Below, one piece after another: positions 7,628-15,856 of a DNA stretch of 39,166 nucleotides (position 1 is its first letter; each line of letters begins with the position of its first letter). The stretch comes from Clostridiales bacterium (lineage in GTDB: Bacteria > Bacillota > Clostridia > Oscillospirales > Oscillospiraceae), in contig SFLD01000024.1 in the NCBI GenBank assembly GCA_004553545.1, forward strand, positions 1 to 39,166, given 5' to 3'. Below the pieces are notes generated by a model, which was not told the DNA's origin, searched no databases, and saw only the letters and a program-made list of their open reading frames with translations. A program made the position numbers and the translations under genes.

Positions 7628-7727
7628 ACTGCGCTCGGGCGCCTTGCCCCGGCAGAGCCGGGGCTGCGGCACTTCGCTGCGTGAGAAGGATTTTTCCCGA
7701 CGTACACGCCGCCGGGAAAAATGATTT
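7625..7727 (+). repeat. Structured intergenic repeat, family 1, copy A
   Basis: This 103-bp unit matches 18140-18242 without gaps at about 93 of 103 positions. It contains hairpin 1 (CCCCGGC/GCCGGGG) and hairpin 2 (ATTTTTCCCG/CGGGAAAAAT around loop ACGTACACGCCGC). Changes relative to the other full copy occur as compensating pairs within both stems. Confidence 0.85.
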
Positions 7728-7747
7728 AGCTTCTTTCTGCCGCCCCG

Positions 7748-7800
7748 GCGGCGGAAACCAGGAAGGGGGAACCCCTTCCTGGACTTACCCCCGGGGGACG
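7748..7800 (+). repeat. Intergenic repeat, family 2, copy 1
   Basis: It begins GGCGGCGGAAACC, contains the perfect stem CCAGGAAGGGG/CCCCTTCCTGG with loop GAA, and ends CGGGGGAC. The same layout recurs at 7870-7921. Confidence 0.7.
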
Positions 7801-7869
7801 GGGGACCCCGATCGACTGCCTGCTTCTATATAGAAGTGCCAGCAATTCGCCCCGCCGCAAAGCGGCATC

Positions 7870-7921
7870 GGCGGCGGAAACCGGGAGGGGTGGTCCCTTC
7901 CTGGATCTTTTCACGGGGGAC
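7870..7921 (+). repeat. Intergenic repeat, family 2, copy 2
   Basis: It shares GGCGGCGGAAACC, CCCTTCCTGGA and CGGGGGAC with copy 1. The stem is kept through G-T (G-U in RNA) wobble pairs. It ends 43 bp before the histidine kinase start. Confidence 0.7.
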
Positions 7922-7964
7922 CCATTTCCAACCGTTCGCGCGCGGCGCGGGAGAGGAGGGCCTT

Positions 7965-9410
7965 ATGGCCAGGGAACGGAAGAGCAAAAAGGGCAAGGCC
8001 CTGCATATCCGGGGCCTGCGGCAGCGCTGGATGGTGAACTCCGTGGCGCCGGTCTGCGTGCTGCTGATCCTGGTGGTGACCCTGGTGGCCGCCGGCGTGG
8101 CGGAGTACTACTACGGCAGTATGCAGCGTGGCCTGGAGCAGCGGGCCCAGGCCACGGCGGCTGCCTTCGGCCGCTACTTCTCCGGCAGCTATACGGAGTA
8201 CTACCAGCAGGCCACCAGCTATGCCGATACCTTTGAGGAGAAGGAGAGCATCGAGCTCCAGTTCCTCACCACCGGCGGCAAGATCCTGGTCTCCGCCTCC
8301 AACCTCACCACCGGCCTCTCCCCCGGCACCGGGGACATCAGCGACGCCGTGCGGCTGGAGCGGATGCAGGCCTTCCGGGGCAAGGACCCCCAGACCCAGG
8401 AGAACATCCTCTCCGTCTCCTGCCCCATCGTGACGGACGGAAGGGTGGTGGGCGTCCTCCGGATGGTGACGGCCCTGCAGAAGGCCGACCGGCAGATCCT
8501 GCTCTCGGTCCTGGTGGTGGCCGGGGTGGCGGCGGTCTGCATGGTGTTGATCCTTGTCACCAACCTCATCTTCATCAACAACGTGGTGGAGCCGGTGGCG
8601 GTGCTCAGCAACGCTGCCAAGCGCATCAGCGCCGGCAGCTACGGCACCCAGGTGGAGAACAAGTACAGCGACGAGCTGGGGGAGCTGGTGGACAACATCA
8701 ACCAGATGTCCCTGAAGATCGGCCAGAACGAGAAGATGAAGACGGAGTTCATCTCCTCCGTCTCCCACGAGCTGCGGACGCCCCTCACCGCCATCAACGG
8801 CTGGGGCGAGACCATCCTGGCAGACCCTACCCACGACCCCGTGCAGATGCGCCGGGGCATCCGCATCATTTTGAATGAGTCCCGGCGCCTTTCCACCATG
8901 GTGGAGGAGCTCCTGGACTTCTCCAAGATGGAGGACGGCCGCTTCACCCTGCAGGTGGAGCCGGTGGACCTGCAGGCGGAGTTCGAGGACGCCATCTTCA
9001 CCTACCGGGAGCTCTTCCGGCAGGAGGGCATCGAGCTCCGCTACGACGCCGGGGAGGAGGTGCTGCCTGCCATCTCCGGCGATCCGGAGCGGCTCAAGCA
9101 GGTCTTCTGCAACGTGCTGGACAACGCCGCCAAGCACGGAGGCGCGGGCAAGCGCATCGACGCCGCCCTGACGGAGGAGGACGGCGCCCAGGTCATCCGC
9201 ATCCGGGACTACGGCCCCGGCATCCCGGAGGGGGACCTGCCCTACGTGAAGCAGAAATTCTACAAGGGTGCCTCCAAGGCCCGGGGCAGCGGAATCGGCC
9301 TTGCCGTCTGCGACGAGATCATCAAGCTTCACGACGGCAGCTTCGCCATTGAGAACGCCTATGGCGGCGGCTGCCTCGTCACCATCCGCCTGCCGGAGCA
9401 GGGAGAGTAA
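7965..9410 (+). CDS. Sensor histidine kinase with HAMP domain
   Basis: The 481-aa protein has a first membrane helix at about 26-46, an external sensor region (47-175), a second helix (about 178-203), a HAMP linker (about 204-257), a HisKA domain with phospho-acceptor H268 in SVSHELRTPL, and a HATPase_c domain with N-box N383/N387 (FCNVLDNAAKH), G1 box DYGPGI (415-420) and G2 box GSGIGL (441-446). It should autophosphorylate on an external cue and pass phosphate to the regulator at 6769. The ATG at 7965 follows GGAGG; upstream in-frame codons lie in repeat sequence. No conserved ligand motif was recognised in the sensor region. Confidence 0.93.
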   Translation: MARERKSKKGKALHIRGLRQRWMVNSVAPVCVLLILVVTLVAAGVAEYYYGSMQRGLEQRAQATAAAFGRYFSGSYTEYYQQATSYADTFEEKESIELQFLTTGGKILVSASNLTTGLSPGTGDISDAVRLERMQAFRGKDPQTQENILSVSCPIVTDGRVVGVLRMVTALQKADRQILLSVLVVAGVAAVCMVLILVTNLIFINNVVEPVAVLSNAAKRISAGSYGTQVENKYSDELGELVDNINQMSLKIGQNEKMKTEFISSVSHELRTPLTAINGWGETILADPTHDPVQMRRGIRIILNESRRLSTMVEELLDFSKMEDGRFTLQVEPVDLQAEFEDAIFTYRELFRQEGIELRYDAGEEVLPAISGDPERLKQVFCNVLDNAAKHGGAGKRIDAALTEEDGAQVIRIRDYGPGIPEGDLPYVKQKFYKGASKARGSGIGLAVCDEIIKLHDGSFAIENAYGGGCLVTIRLPEQGE

Positions 9411-9448
9411 CTGTCCCGAAAATAGGACTGAAAATACTAGAACAGATG

Positions 9449-9476
9449 TTGCATTTTTGCAAAATGCTTGTATACT
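9449..9476 (+). promoter_or_regulatory. Sigma-A promoter with embedded palindrome, upstream of yqhQ
   Basis: TTGCAT (9449-9454) and TATACT (9471-9476) are 16 bp apart. The palindrome GCATTTT-TGC-AAAATGC (9451-9467) fills the spacer and overlaps the -35 element, the right place for a repressor operator. The regulator is unknown. Confidence 0.55.
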
Positions 9477-9497
9477 AAGAAGCAGGAAAGGAACCTT

Positions 9498-10463
9498 ATG
9501 GCAGAGAAGAAAAACGGCGGCTTCCGCACCAGCATCGGCGGTCAGGCCCTCATCGAGGGCATCCTCATGCGGGGGCCGGAGAAGCAGGCCATCGTGGTCC
9601 GGGACCAGGAGGGCAAGCTGGTGGAAAAGGTGGAGGAGCTCCGCCTCATCAAGGGCAAGCACCCCATCCTGGGGGTGCCGCTGATCCGGGGCACGGTGAA
9701 CTTCCTGGCCGCCATGGTCAACGGCGTCAAGGCCCTGATGTACTCGGCGGACTTCTACCCGGACGATGAGGCCGCCCAGCCCTCGAAGTTTGACCTCTGG
9801 CTGGAGCAGCACCTCTCCAGCAAAAAGCTGGAGAGCGCCGTGGTGGGCCTCTCCGTGGTGCTGGGGGTGGGCATGTCCATCCTCCTCTTCCTGGTGCTGC
9901 CCACCCTTCTCACCGGGGCGGTGCTGCACTTTTTCCCGAACTTCCCCCTCTGGGGCCGGAATGTGATGGAGGGCCTTCTGAAGATCCTCATCTTCCTCCT
10001 CTACCTCTTCCTCTGCTCCCGGCTGAAGGACATCCACCGGGTCTTCCAGTACCACGGGGCGGAGCACAAGACCATCTTCTGCTACGAGGCGGGCCTCCCC
10101 CTGACGGTGGAGAACGTCCGCATCCAGCCCCGGCACCATCCCCGCTGCGGCACCAGCTTCCTCTTTGTGGTGATCTTCGGCTCCATCCTGGTCTCGGCGG
10201 TGGTCTTCGGCATCTGGCCCGTCACCAACGTGTGGCTGCGGACCCTGGTACATTTCCTCCTCCTGCCCCTGGTGGTGGGCATCACCTATGAGTTCAACCG
10301 CTGGGTGGGTCGGACGGACAACGCCCTCACGAAGTTCCTCACCGCCCCCGGCATGTGGATGCAGAACTTTACCACCTTCGAACCCGACGACTCCATGATC
10401 GAGTGCGCCATCCGCTCCCTGGAGCTGGTGATCCCCGAGGAGAAGGGGAAGGATCAGTGGTAA
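9498..10463 (+). CDS. yqhQ: YqhQ family (DUF1385) membrane protein
   Basis: The 321-aa protein shows the family pattern: N-terminal GGQALIEGILMRGP (about 13-26), a conserved middle with HRVFQYHGAEHKTIFCYEAG (helix end, HGAEHK motif), HPRCGTSFLF, and several membrane helices (about residues 105-140, 155-180, 220-250). The function is not established; in Firmicutes this gene commonly lies just upstream of prmC, as here. The ATG at 9498 follows AGGAAAGGA. The next gene, prmC, begins 100 bp downstream; between them at about 10466-10496 lies a GC-rich hairpin (CCAAGGG/CCCTTGG) without a T-tract. Confidence 0.88.
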   Translation: MAEKKNGGFRTSIGGQALIEGILMRGPEKQAIVVRDQEGKLVEKVEELRLIKGKHPILGVPLIRGTVNFLAAMVNGVKALMYSADFYPDDEAAQPSKFDLWLEQHLSSKKLESAVVGLSVVLGVGMSILLFLVLPTLLTGAVLHFFPNFPLWGRNVMEGLLKILIFLLYLFLCSRLKDIHRVFQYHGAEHKTIFCYEAGLPLTVENVRIQPRHHPRCGTSFLFVVIFGSILVSAVVFGIWPVTNVWLRTLVHFLLLPLVVGITYEFNRWVGRTDNALTKFLTAPGMWMQNFTTFEPDDSMIECAIRSLELVIPEEKGKDQW

Positions 10464-10562
10464 CGGTCCTCCAAGGGGCGCGGCCCTTGGGGAGGAGACA
10501 CGCTCCCCTGCGGAGAGACAGGTCTCCCCGGAATTCCGCGAAAAACGACAACGGAGCGTAGT

Positions 10563-11429
10563 ATGGCTATTACATATAACGATCTGTACTTGGAGATCCG
10601 GCGGCAGCTGCGGGCGGCGGACAGCGGCGACCCCACCCTGGAGGCCCGGGAGCTGGTGGCCTTTGCCTGCGGCAAGACCAAAGAGGAACTCCTGCGGGAC
10701 AGCCGCCTCTACGTGACGCCGGAGGTGGAGGCCTGGGTCCGGGCCTTAGTCCAGCGGCACATGGACGGGGAGCCCACGGCCTACCTCATCGGCGAGTGGG
10801 AGTTCTACGGCCTGCCGCTGGACATCTCCCGGGACGTCCTCATCCCCCGGCCGGACACCGAGGTGCTGGCGGGCCTCGCCATCGATTTCGTGAAAACCCA
10901 GGGCGCGTGCCGGGTGCTGGACCTCTGCGCCGGCAGCGGCTGCGTGGGCCTGGCGGTGGCGTCCCAGTGCCCGGAGAGCCGGGTGGTGCTGGGGGAGCTC
11001 TCGGAGGGCGCCCTGCGCATCTGCCGGCAGAACATCCGGCGCAACGGCCTCTCCGGCCGGGTGGTGCCCATGCAGATGGACGCCCTGGCGCCGCCCCCGG
11101 CCCAGCTGGGGGAGTTCTGCTGCCTCGTCTCCAATCCGCCCTACATCCCGGCGGGGGACATCCCGGGCCTGGATCCCTCCGTCCGGGACTATGAGCCCCA
11201 CATGGCCCTGGACGGCGGCGCGGACGGGCTGGATTTCTACCGGAACCTCGCCAGGGAGTGGAAAAACGCCCTTACCGTGGGCGGAAAGATCTTCCTGGAA
11301 GTCGGCATCGGCCAGGCGGACGACGTGCTGCGCCTGCTGCGCGCCCAGGGCTTCGGGGATCTGGAGATCACCAAGGACCTGAACGGCATCCCGAGAGTGG
11401 TCCACGGCACCCTCTGGGGCGAGATCTGA
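10563..11429 (+). CDS. prmC: Peptide chain release factor N5-glutamine methyltransferase
   Basis: The 288-aa protein methylates the GGQ glutamine of release factors RF1/RF2 with S-adenosylmethionine. Visible features are the N-terminal helical region with ARELVAF, the EWEFYGL and LIPRPDTE motif (residues about 77-100), the SAM-binding LDLCAGSGCVGLA (about 119-131), and the catalytic NPPY at 191-194. The length is normal for PrmC. The canonical downstream neighbour prfA is absent; recA follows after 110 bp instead. Confidence 0.95.
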   Translation: MAITYNDLYLEIRRQLRAADSGDPTLEARELVAFACGKTKEELLRDSRLYVTPEVEAWVRALVQRHMDGEPTAYLIGEWEFYGLPLDISRDVLIPRPDTEVLAGLAIDFVKTQGACRVLDLCAGSGCVGLAVASQCPESRVVLGELSEGALRICRQNIRRNGLSGRVVPMQMDALAPPPAQLGEFCCLVSNPPYIPAGDIPGLDPSVRDYEPHMALDGGADGLDFYRNLAREWKNALTVGGKIFLEVGIGQADDVLRLLRAQGFGDLEITKDLNGIPRVVHGTLWGEI

Positions 11430-11539
11430 GAAGCGCTGGAAAGGAACTTCCCATTACAGGCCGGATGCGAAGACCCACCGGGGCCGCCGGCTCCGGGCAG
11501 AGAGAAAACGCGAATACGAATACATAGGAGGATACGCCA

Positions 11540-12646
11540 ATGGCAAAGGAAAAGAGCGCCCCCGCGGCGGCTGCCGCCCAGGACAGCAAGAAGCAGGCCA
11601 TCAACACCGCCATGCAGCAGATCGAGAGGATGTACGGCAAGGGCTCCATCATGCGCTTCGGCGACGGGGCGGAGCTGAATGTGGAGTGCATTCCCACGGG
11701 CTCCCTGGGCCTGGATCTGGCGCTCGGCATCGGCGGCCTGCCCCGGGGCCGCATCGTGGAGATCTACGGGCCGGAGTCCTCCGGCAAGACCACCCTGGCC
11801 CTCCACGTCATCGCCGAGGCCCAGAAGAAGGGCGGCGAGGTGGCCTTTGTGGACGCCGAGCACGCCCTGGATCCCACCTACGCCCGGGCCCTGGGCGTCC
11901 GGGTGGAGGATATGCTGATCTCCCAGCCGGACACCGGCGAGCAGGCCCTGGAGATCACCGAGGCCCTGGTTCGCTCCGGCGCCATTGACGTCATCGTGGT
12001 GGACAGCGTGGCGGCTCTCGTGCCCCGGGCGGAGATCGAGGGCGAGATGGGTGACAGCTTCGTGGGCCTCCACGCCCGGCTCATGAGCCAGGCCCTCCGC
12101 AAGCTCACCGGCGCCATCAGCAAGACAAACACCATCGTCATCTTTATCAACCAGCTGCGGGAAAAGGTCGGCGTTATGTACGGAAACCCCGAGGTCACCA
12201 CCGGCGGCCGGGCACTGAAGTTCTATGCCTCCGTCCGCATCGACGTGAGAAGGGTGGAGGCTCTGAAGAACGGCGGCGAGATCATCGGCAACCGCACCCG
12301 GGCGAAAGTCGTGAAGAACAAGATGGCGCCCCCCTTCCGGGAGGCGGAGTTCGACATCATGTACGGCGAGGGCATCTCCCAGATCGGGGAGCTGCTGGAC
12401 ATGGGCGTGAAGCTGGACCTCGTGCAGAAGTCCGGCTCCTGGTTTTCCCTGGGCGAGAAGCGCATCGGCCAGGGCCGGGACGCCGCCAAGCAGTACCTCA
12501 AGGACCACCCCGACGAGGCCGGCGCCCTGGAGGCCGCCGTCCGCAAGAACTTCGACAAGCTCATGAGCAACCAGTCCCGCATCGCGGCCCGGGCCGCGGG
12601 CCGGGCGGTGGATGTCTCCGCCGACGACTTCAACGATGAGAATTGA
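11540..12646 (+). CDS. recA: Recombinase RecA
   Basis: The 368-aa DNA-dependent ATPase carries out homologous strand exchange and stimulates LexA-type cleavage. Walker A GPESSGKT is at residues 77-84, Walker B-like VIVVDSVAAL lies near 151-160, loop L1 (EGEMGDSFVGLHARLMSQALR, interrupted here by no gaps) is intact, and NQLREKVGVMYGNPEVTTGG contains loop L2. The C-terminal tail is acidic (VSADDFNDEN). The ATG at 11540 is preceded by AGGAGG. I saw no Firmicutes-type LexA box (GAAC-N4-GTTC) in the 110-bp gap before it. recX overlaps its 3' end. Confidence 0.98.
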   Translation: MAKEKSAPAAAAAQDSKKQAINTAMQQIERMYGKGSIMRFGDGAELNVECIPTGSLGLDLALGIGGLPRGRIVEIYGPESSGKTTLALHVIAEAQKKGGEVAFVDAEHALDPTYARALGVRVEDMLISQPDTGEQALEITEALVRSGAIDVIVVDSVAALVPRAEIEGEMGDSFVGLHARLMSQALRKLTGAISKTNTIVIFINQLREKVGVMYGNPEVTTGGRALKFYASVRIDVRRVEALKNGGEIIGNRTRAKVVKNKMAPPFREAEFDIMYGEGISQIGELLDMGVKLDLVQKSGSWFSLGEKRIGQGRDAAKQYLKDHPDEAGALEAAVRKNFDKLMSNQSRIAARAAGRAVDVSADDFNDEN

Positions 12647-13259
12647 CCGCCTGGAGGCGTCCAAGCACAAGCCCGGCCGGGTCCTCATCTTTCTGGCCGA
12701 CGGCACACTCTTGAAGGGCAGCGAGAAAGAGGTGCTGGACTTCTTCCTCCGGGCCGGGGACGACCTGGATGAAGAGACGCTGGCCCGGCTCAGGGCCGCC
12801 TGCGGCACCGCCGGGGCCAGGGCCAAGGCCGCCGCCCTCATCAACCGCCGGGCCATGTCCCGCTCGGATCTCGAGAGGAAGCTCCGGGAGCAGGGGACAA
12901 GGGAGAGCGACATCCGCTGCGCCGCCCAGTGGCTGGAGGACATCGGGGCCCTGAACGATCAGGATTTCGCCGCCGCCCTGGCCCGCTCCTGCGCCCAGCG
13001 CTGCTACGGCCCCGCCCGCTTCCGGGAGGAGCTGCGCCGCCACGGCATCGACCGCGCCCTCTGGGAGGAGGCGGAAGCCCTGTTTCCCCCGGAGGAGGAG
13101 CTCCTGGATGCCTACCTCCGGTCAAAGGTTCGCACCCCCCCGGCGGACGACCGGGAGCGCAAGCGGCTCTCCGACGCCCTGGCCCGCCGGGGCTTCTCCT
13201 GGGGCGCCGTCCGCGGCGCCCTGCGCAGCTTCGGCGCGGAGTGGGACGGGGACGTCTGA
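12636..13259 (+). CDS. recX: Regulatory protein RecX
   Basis: The 207-aa protein has the all-helical tandem three-helix repeats of RecX, with family signatures ALINRRAMSRSDLERKLREQG (first repeat, split after ALINRR), VAQWL-type AAQWLEDIGALND and YGPARFREELRRHGI. It binds RecA filaments and modulates their activity. The start ATG at 12636 overlaps the recA stop by 11 bp, indicating translational coupling. A further upstream in-frame ATG lies well inside recA and has no ribosome site. Confidence 0.92.
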   Translation: MRIDRLEASKHKPGRVLIFLADGTLLKGSEKEVLDFFLRAGDDLDEETLARLRAACGTAGARAKAAALINRRAMSRSDLERKLREQGTRESDIRCAAQWLEDIGALNDQDFAAALARSCAQRCYGPARFREELRRHGIDRALWEEAEALFPPEEELLDAYLRSKVRTPPADDRERKRLSDALARRGFSWGAVRGALRSFGAEWDGDV

Positions 13260-13327
13260 GCGGTCGTTCCCGGCTTTCAATTGTTCGTTCTCAATTCAAG
13301 AATATCGATCAGAGGAGACATATCCCA

Positions 13328-13903
13328 ATGGAATTTTCCGAACTTGTCCGCACGCGCCGCAGCGTCCGCCGCTATCAGGAGACCCCCGTTCCCCGGGAGC
13401 TCCTGCAGGAACTTCTGGAGACCGCCTGCTGGGCGCCCTCCGGGGATAACCTGCAGCCCTGGTACTTCCTGGCCCTCACCCGTCCGGAGGAGATCGCGCG
13501 CCTGAAGGGCACCATGGAGCGGGTCAGCGTGGAGATCGCGGGGCATCTCGAGGGCATCTTCCAGGGGAAGCACCCGGAAGTGGTGCGGGAGGAGCAGCGC
13601 TTCCTCCGCAGCGTGTCCTCCGCCCCGGTGTGCATCCTGGTTTTCCTGCAGCGGGACTATGAGGCGCGGGACGTGGCGGTGGAGAGCGCCGCCGCGGCCA
13701 CCCAGACCCTGCTGCTGGCGGCGCATGAGCGCGGCCTTGGCGCCTGCTGGGTCAACGCCGCCACCATCCTGGGATACGCCCCGGTGATCCGGGACGCCTT
13801 CGCCCCGGAGAAGGGGGAGTTCCTCTCCCTGGTCACCCTGGGCTATCCCGACGCCCGCCCCCTGACCCCCAAGCGGAAGAGCGGCCGCTTTGACATCCGC
13901 TGA
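13328..13903 (+). CDS. Nitroreductase-family FMN oxidoreductase
   Basis: The 191-aa protein begins with the family's FMN-binding motif RTRRSVRRYQETPVP (residues 8-22) and has APSGDNLQPWYFLAL (about 35-49), EEQRF, AAAATQTLLLAAHERGLGACW (about 119-139, split by helix end) and a C-terminal LVTLGYPDARP. It should be a flavin enzyme reducing nitro, quinone or related substrates with NAD(P)H; the substrate is unknown. The start at 13328 lies 68 bp after recX, with AGAGGAGA upstream. Confidence 0.88.
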   Translation: MEFSELVRTRRSVRRYQETPVPRELLQELLETACWAPSGDNLQPWYFLALTRPEEIARLKGTMERVSVEIAGHLEGIFQGKHPEVVREEQRFLRSVSSAPVCILVFLQRDYEARDVAVESAAAATQTLLLAAHERGLGACWVNAATILGYAPVIRDAFAPEKGEFLSLVTLGYPDARPLTPKRKSGRFDIR

Positions 13904-13942
13904 CATACGATTTCCCCGGCAAGGCCGGGAAGGAGACTGACT

Positions 13943-15265
13943 ATGGCATACAACGTTGCGTTTATCTCCCTGGGCTGCGCCAAAAACCAGGTGAACTGCG
14001 AGCAGATGATGGCGGCAGCCCAGGCCGCCGGCAACACCGTCCAGGCTTCCCCCGAGGGGGCCGACGTGGTGGTGGTGAACACCTGCGGCTTCCTGGCGTC
14101 CGCCTGTGAGGAGGCCATTGAAAGCATCCTGGAGATGGCGGAGCTGAAGAAGGCCGGGAGGGTGAAGAAGATCCTGGTCAGCGGCTGCATGGCCCAGCGC
14201 TACCAGGAAGACGTCCTCCGGGAGCTGCCGGAGGTGGACGGCGTGCTCGGCACCGGCAGCTACGGCGACATCACCCGGGCCATCGACGAGGTGATGGTCC
14301 AGGGCCTCCGCCCCTGCCACTTCGGCAACGTCAGCACGGCGGAGCAGGGGGGAGCGCGCATCCTCTCCACGCCCCCCTGGTATGCCTACCTCCGCATCGC
14401 GGAGGGCTGCGACAACCGCTGCGCCTACTGCGTCATCCCCGCCCTCCGCGGAAAGTACCGCAGCCGCCCCATGGCGGAGCTTCTGGACGAGGCGGCGGAG
14501 CTGGCCTCCGCCGGGGTGAAGGAGCTCATCGTCATCGCCCAGGACATCACCCGCTACGGCACCGACCTCACCGGGGAGCACCAGCTGGCGAAGCTCCTGC
14601 AGGAGCTCTGCCGCCTGGACTTCCACTGGATCCGCCTTCACTACCTCTACCCCGATGAGGTGACGGAGGAGCTCATCGACACCGTGGCCCGGGAGGAGAA
14701 GATCGTCCCCTACCTGGATATTCCCATCCAGCACTGCAGCGACGGCATCCTCAAGGCCATGAACCGCCGGGATACCAAGGCGGAGCTGCTGGAGCTCTTT
14801 GCCAAGCTCCGGGAGCGCATCCCGGGCCTGGTTCTCCGCACCAGCCTCATCACCGGCCTCCCCGGCGAGGGGGAGGAGGAGCTGGCGGAGCTCTGCGATT
14901 TCCTCCGGGAAGTCCGCATCGAGCGGGCGGGGGTCTTCCCCTTCTCCCCGGAGGACGGCACCAAGGCCGCCAAAATGGAGCACGTGGACTTTGAGGAGGC
15001 CCAGCGCCGGGCGGAGATCGTGGTGGATGTCCAGTCCGACATCATCGACGCCTACAACGACTCCGTCCTGGGTTCCACCCGGGAGGTCCTCTGCGAGGGC
15101 TTTGACCCCCAGGCCCAGATGTTCTATGGCCGCAGCTATGCCGAGTCCCCGGACATTGACGGCCGCATCTGGTTCACGGCGGAGGAGGAAGTCCCCGCCG
15201 GGACCTTCGTTCCCGTCCGCCTCACCGGCACCATGGACGGGGAGCTCACCGGGGAAACGGTATGA
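13943..15265 (+). CDS. rimO: Ribosomal protein uS12 methylthiotransferase RimO
   Basis: The 440-aa radical SAM enzyme adds a methylthio group to an aspartate of ribosomal protein S12. The N-terminal UPF0004 domain holds three cluster cysteines, C12 (SLGCAKNQ), C48 (NTCGF) and C82 (SGCMAQ). The radical SAM cluster is C156-x3-C160-x2-C163 (EGCDNRCAYCVIPALRG). A C-terminal TRAM domain ends the protein. SLGCAKNQ and IPALRGKYRSR favour RimO over MiaB. The usual acidic/serine residue after KNQV is NCEQ here. The last four bases overlap the next gene's start (ATGA). Confidence 0.94.
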   Translation: MAYNVAFISLGCAKNQVNCEQMMAAAQAAGNTVQASPEGADVVVVNTCGFLASACEEAIESILEMAELKKAGRVKKILVSGCMAQRYQEDVLRELPEVDGVLGTGSYGDITRAIDEVMVQGLRPCHFGNVSTAEQGGARILSTPPWYAYLRIAEGCDNRCAYCVIPALRGKYRSRPMAELLDEAAELASAGVKELIVIAQDITRYGTDLTGEHQLAKLLQELCRLDFHWIRLHYLYPDEVTEELIDTVAREEKIVPYLDIPIQHCSDGILKAMNRRDTKAELLELFAKLRERIPGLVLRTSLITGLPGEGEEELAELCDFLREVRIERAGVFPFSPEDGTKAAKMEHVDFEEAQRRAEIVVDVQSDIIDAYNDSVLGSTREVLCEGFDPQAQMFYGRSYAESPDIDGRIWFTAEEEVPAGTFVPVRLTGTMDGELTGETV

Positions 15266-15822
15266 CCCTTTACCACTGCTCCCCCACGACGGGACTCCGC
15301 ACCCTGGAGCCCCGGGTGACGCCATACTTTGAGAAACCCTGCCAGCTCTGCCTGACGGAGCTCCTGCCCATGGCGCTCTTTTACGGCATCCGCCATTTTG
15401 AGTACACCTACGGCTATACCCGGGCGGGGGAGCTCTACTACTTAGAGCAGTTCCCCGGGATGCTGGCGGAGCTCTACGGCGGCAAGTCCGCTTCCCTCTA
15501 CCTCTGCGGGGAGCGGGAGGATATGCAGGCCACCACCATCCCCCACGAGCGCGTCACGACGCGGCCGGTCCCCGTCCGGGAGGAGATCCTTATCCCGGAC
15601 CTGCTGGCGGCCCTGCGGGAGCAGGAGCGGCAGGGGACGGTGCGGCTCATCCCCTGGGAGCAGGTGGACGAGGCCAACCGCCGCTGGATCGTGGATGCCG
15701 AGCGGCGGGAGATCCTGGACCGGGGCCTTCTGGACCGGCCGGAGGACCCCATGGCCCGTTGCTTCCGGGAGAAATACCCCGAGAGCTGGGCTCTGGCCCG
15801 GGAGGAAAGGAGATGCCCTTGA
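15262..15822 (+). CDS. Unknown protein, possibly ADP-ribosyltransferase-like fold
   Basis: The 186-aa soluble protein starts inside the rimO stop (ATGA overlap), so it is translationally coupled to rimO. The N-terminus LYHCSPTTGLRTLEPR followed by LPMALFYGIRHFEYTYGYT resembles small Clostridial proteins that open with YH-S-----L-P, a pattern seen in ADP-ribosyltransferase-like and related folds. No catalytic triad can be shown from the sequence alone, so this is a weak guess. The C-terminal half is charged and helical (RRWIVDAERREILDRGLLD). pgsA follows after 34 bp. Confidence 0.75.
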   Translation: MTLYHCSPTTGLRTLEPRVTPYFEKPCQLCLTELLPMALFYGIRHFEYTYGYTRAGELYYLEQFPGMLAELYGGKSASLYLCGEREDMQATTIPHERVTTRPVPVREEILIPDLLAALREQERQGTVRLIPWEQVDEANRRWIVDAERREILDRGLLDRPEDPMARCFREKYPESWALAREERRCP

Positions 15823-15856
15823 CAGGGCAGCCCAGATATCGCAAGGAGGGAAAACC

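Noticed and set aside
7465..7921. CRISPR array
   Set aside because: Repeats are few, unequal, self-complementary and not separated by regular spacers; no cas genes nearby.
7911..10253. Very long open frame on minus across the kinase and yqhQ genes
   Set aside because: It mirrors strong plus-strand genes, is rich in His/Gly/Asp/Ala typical of antisense frames in high-G+C DNA, and matches no family I recognise. Similar antisense frames at 859-2556 and 25716-27953 were rejected for the same reason.
11430..11539. LexA operator before recA
   Set aside because: No GAAC-N4-GTTC palindrome; GGAACTTCC is too short and does not fit the Firmicutes box.
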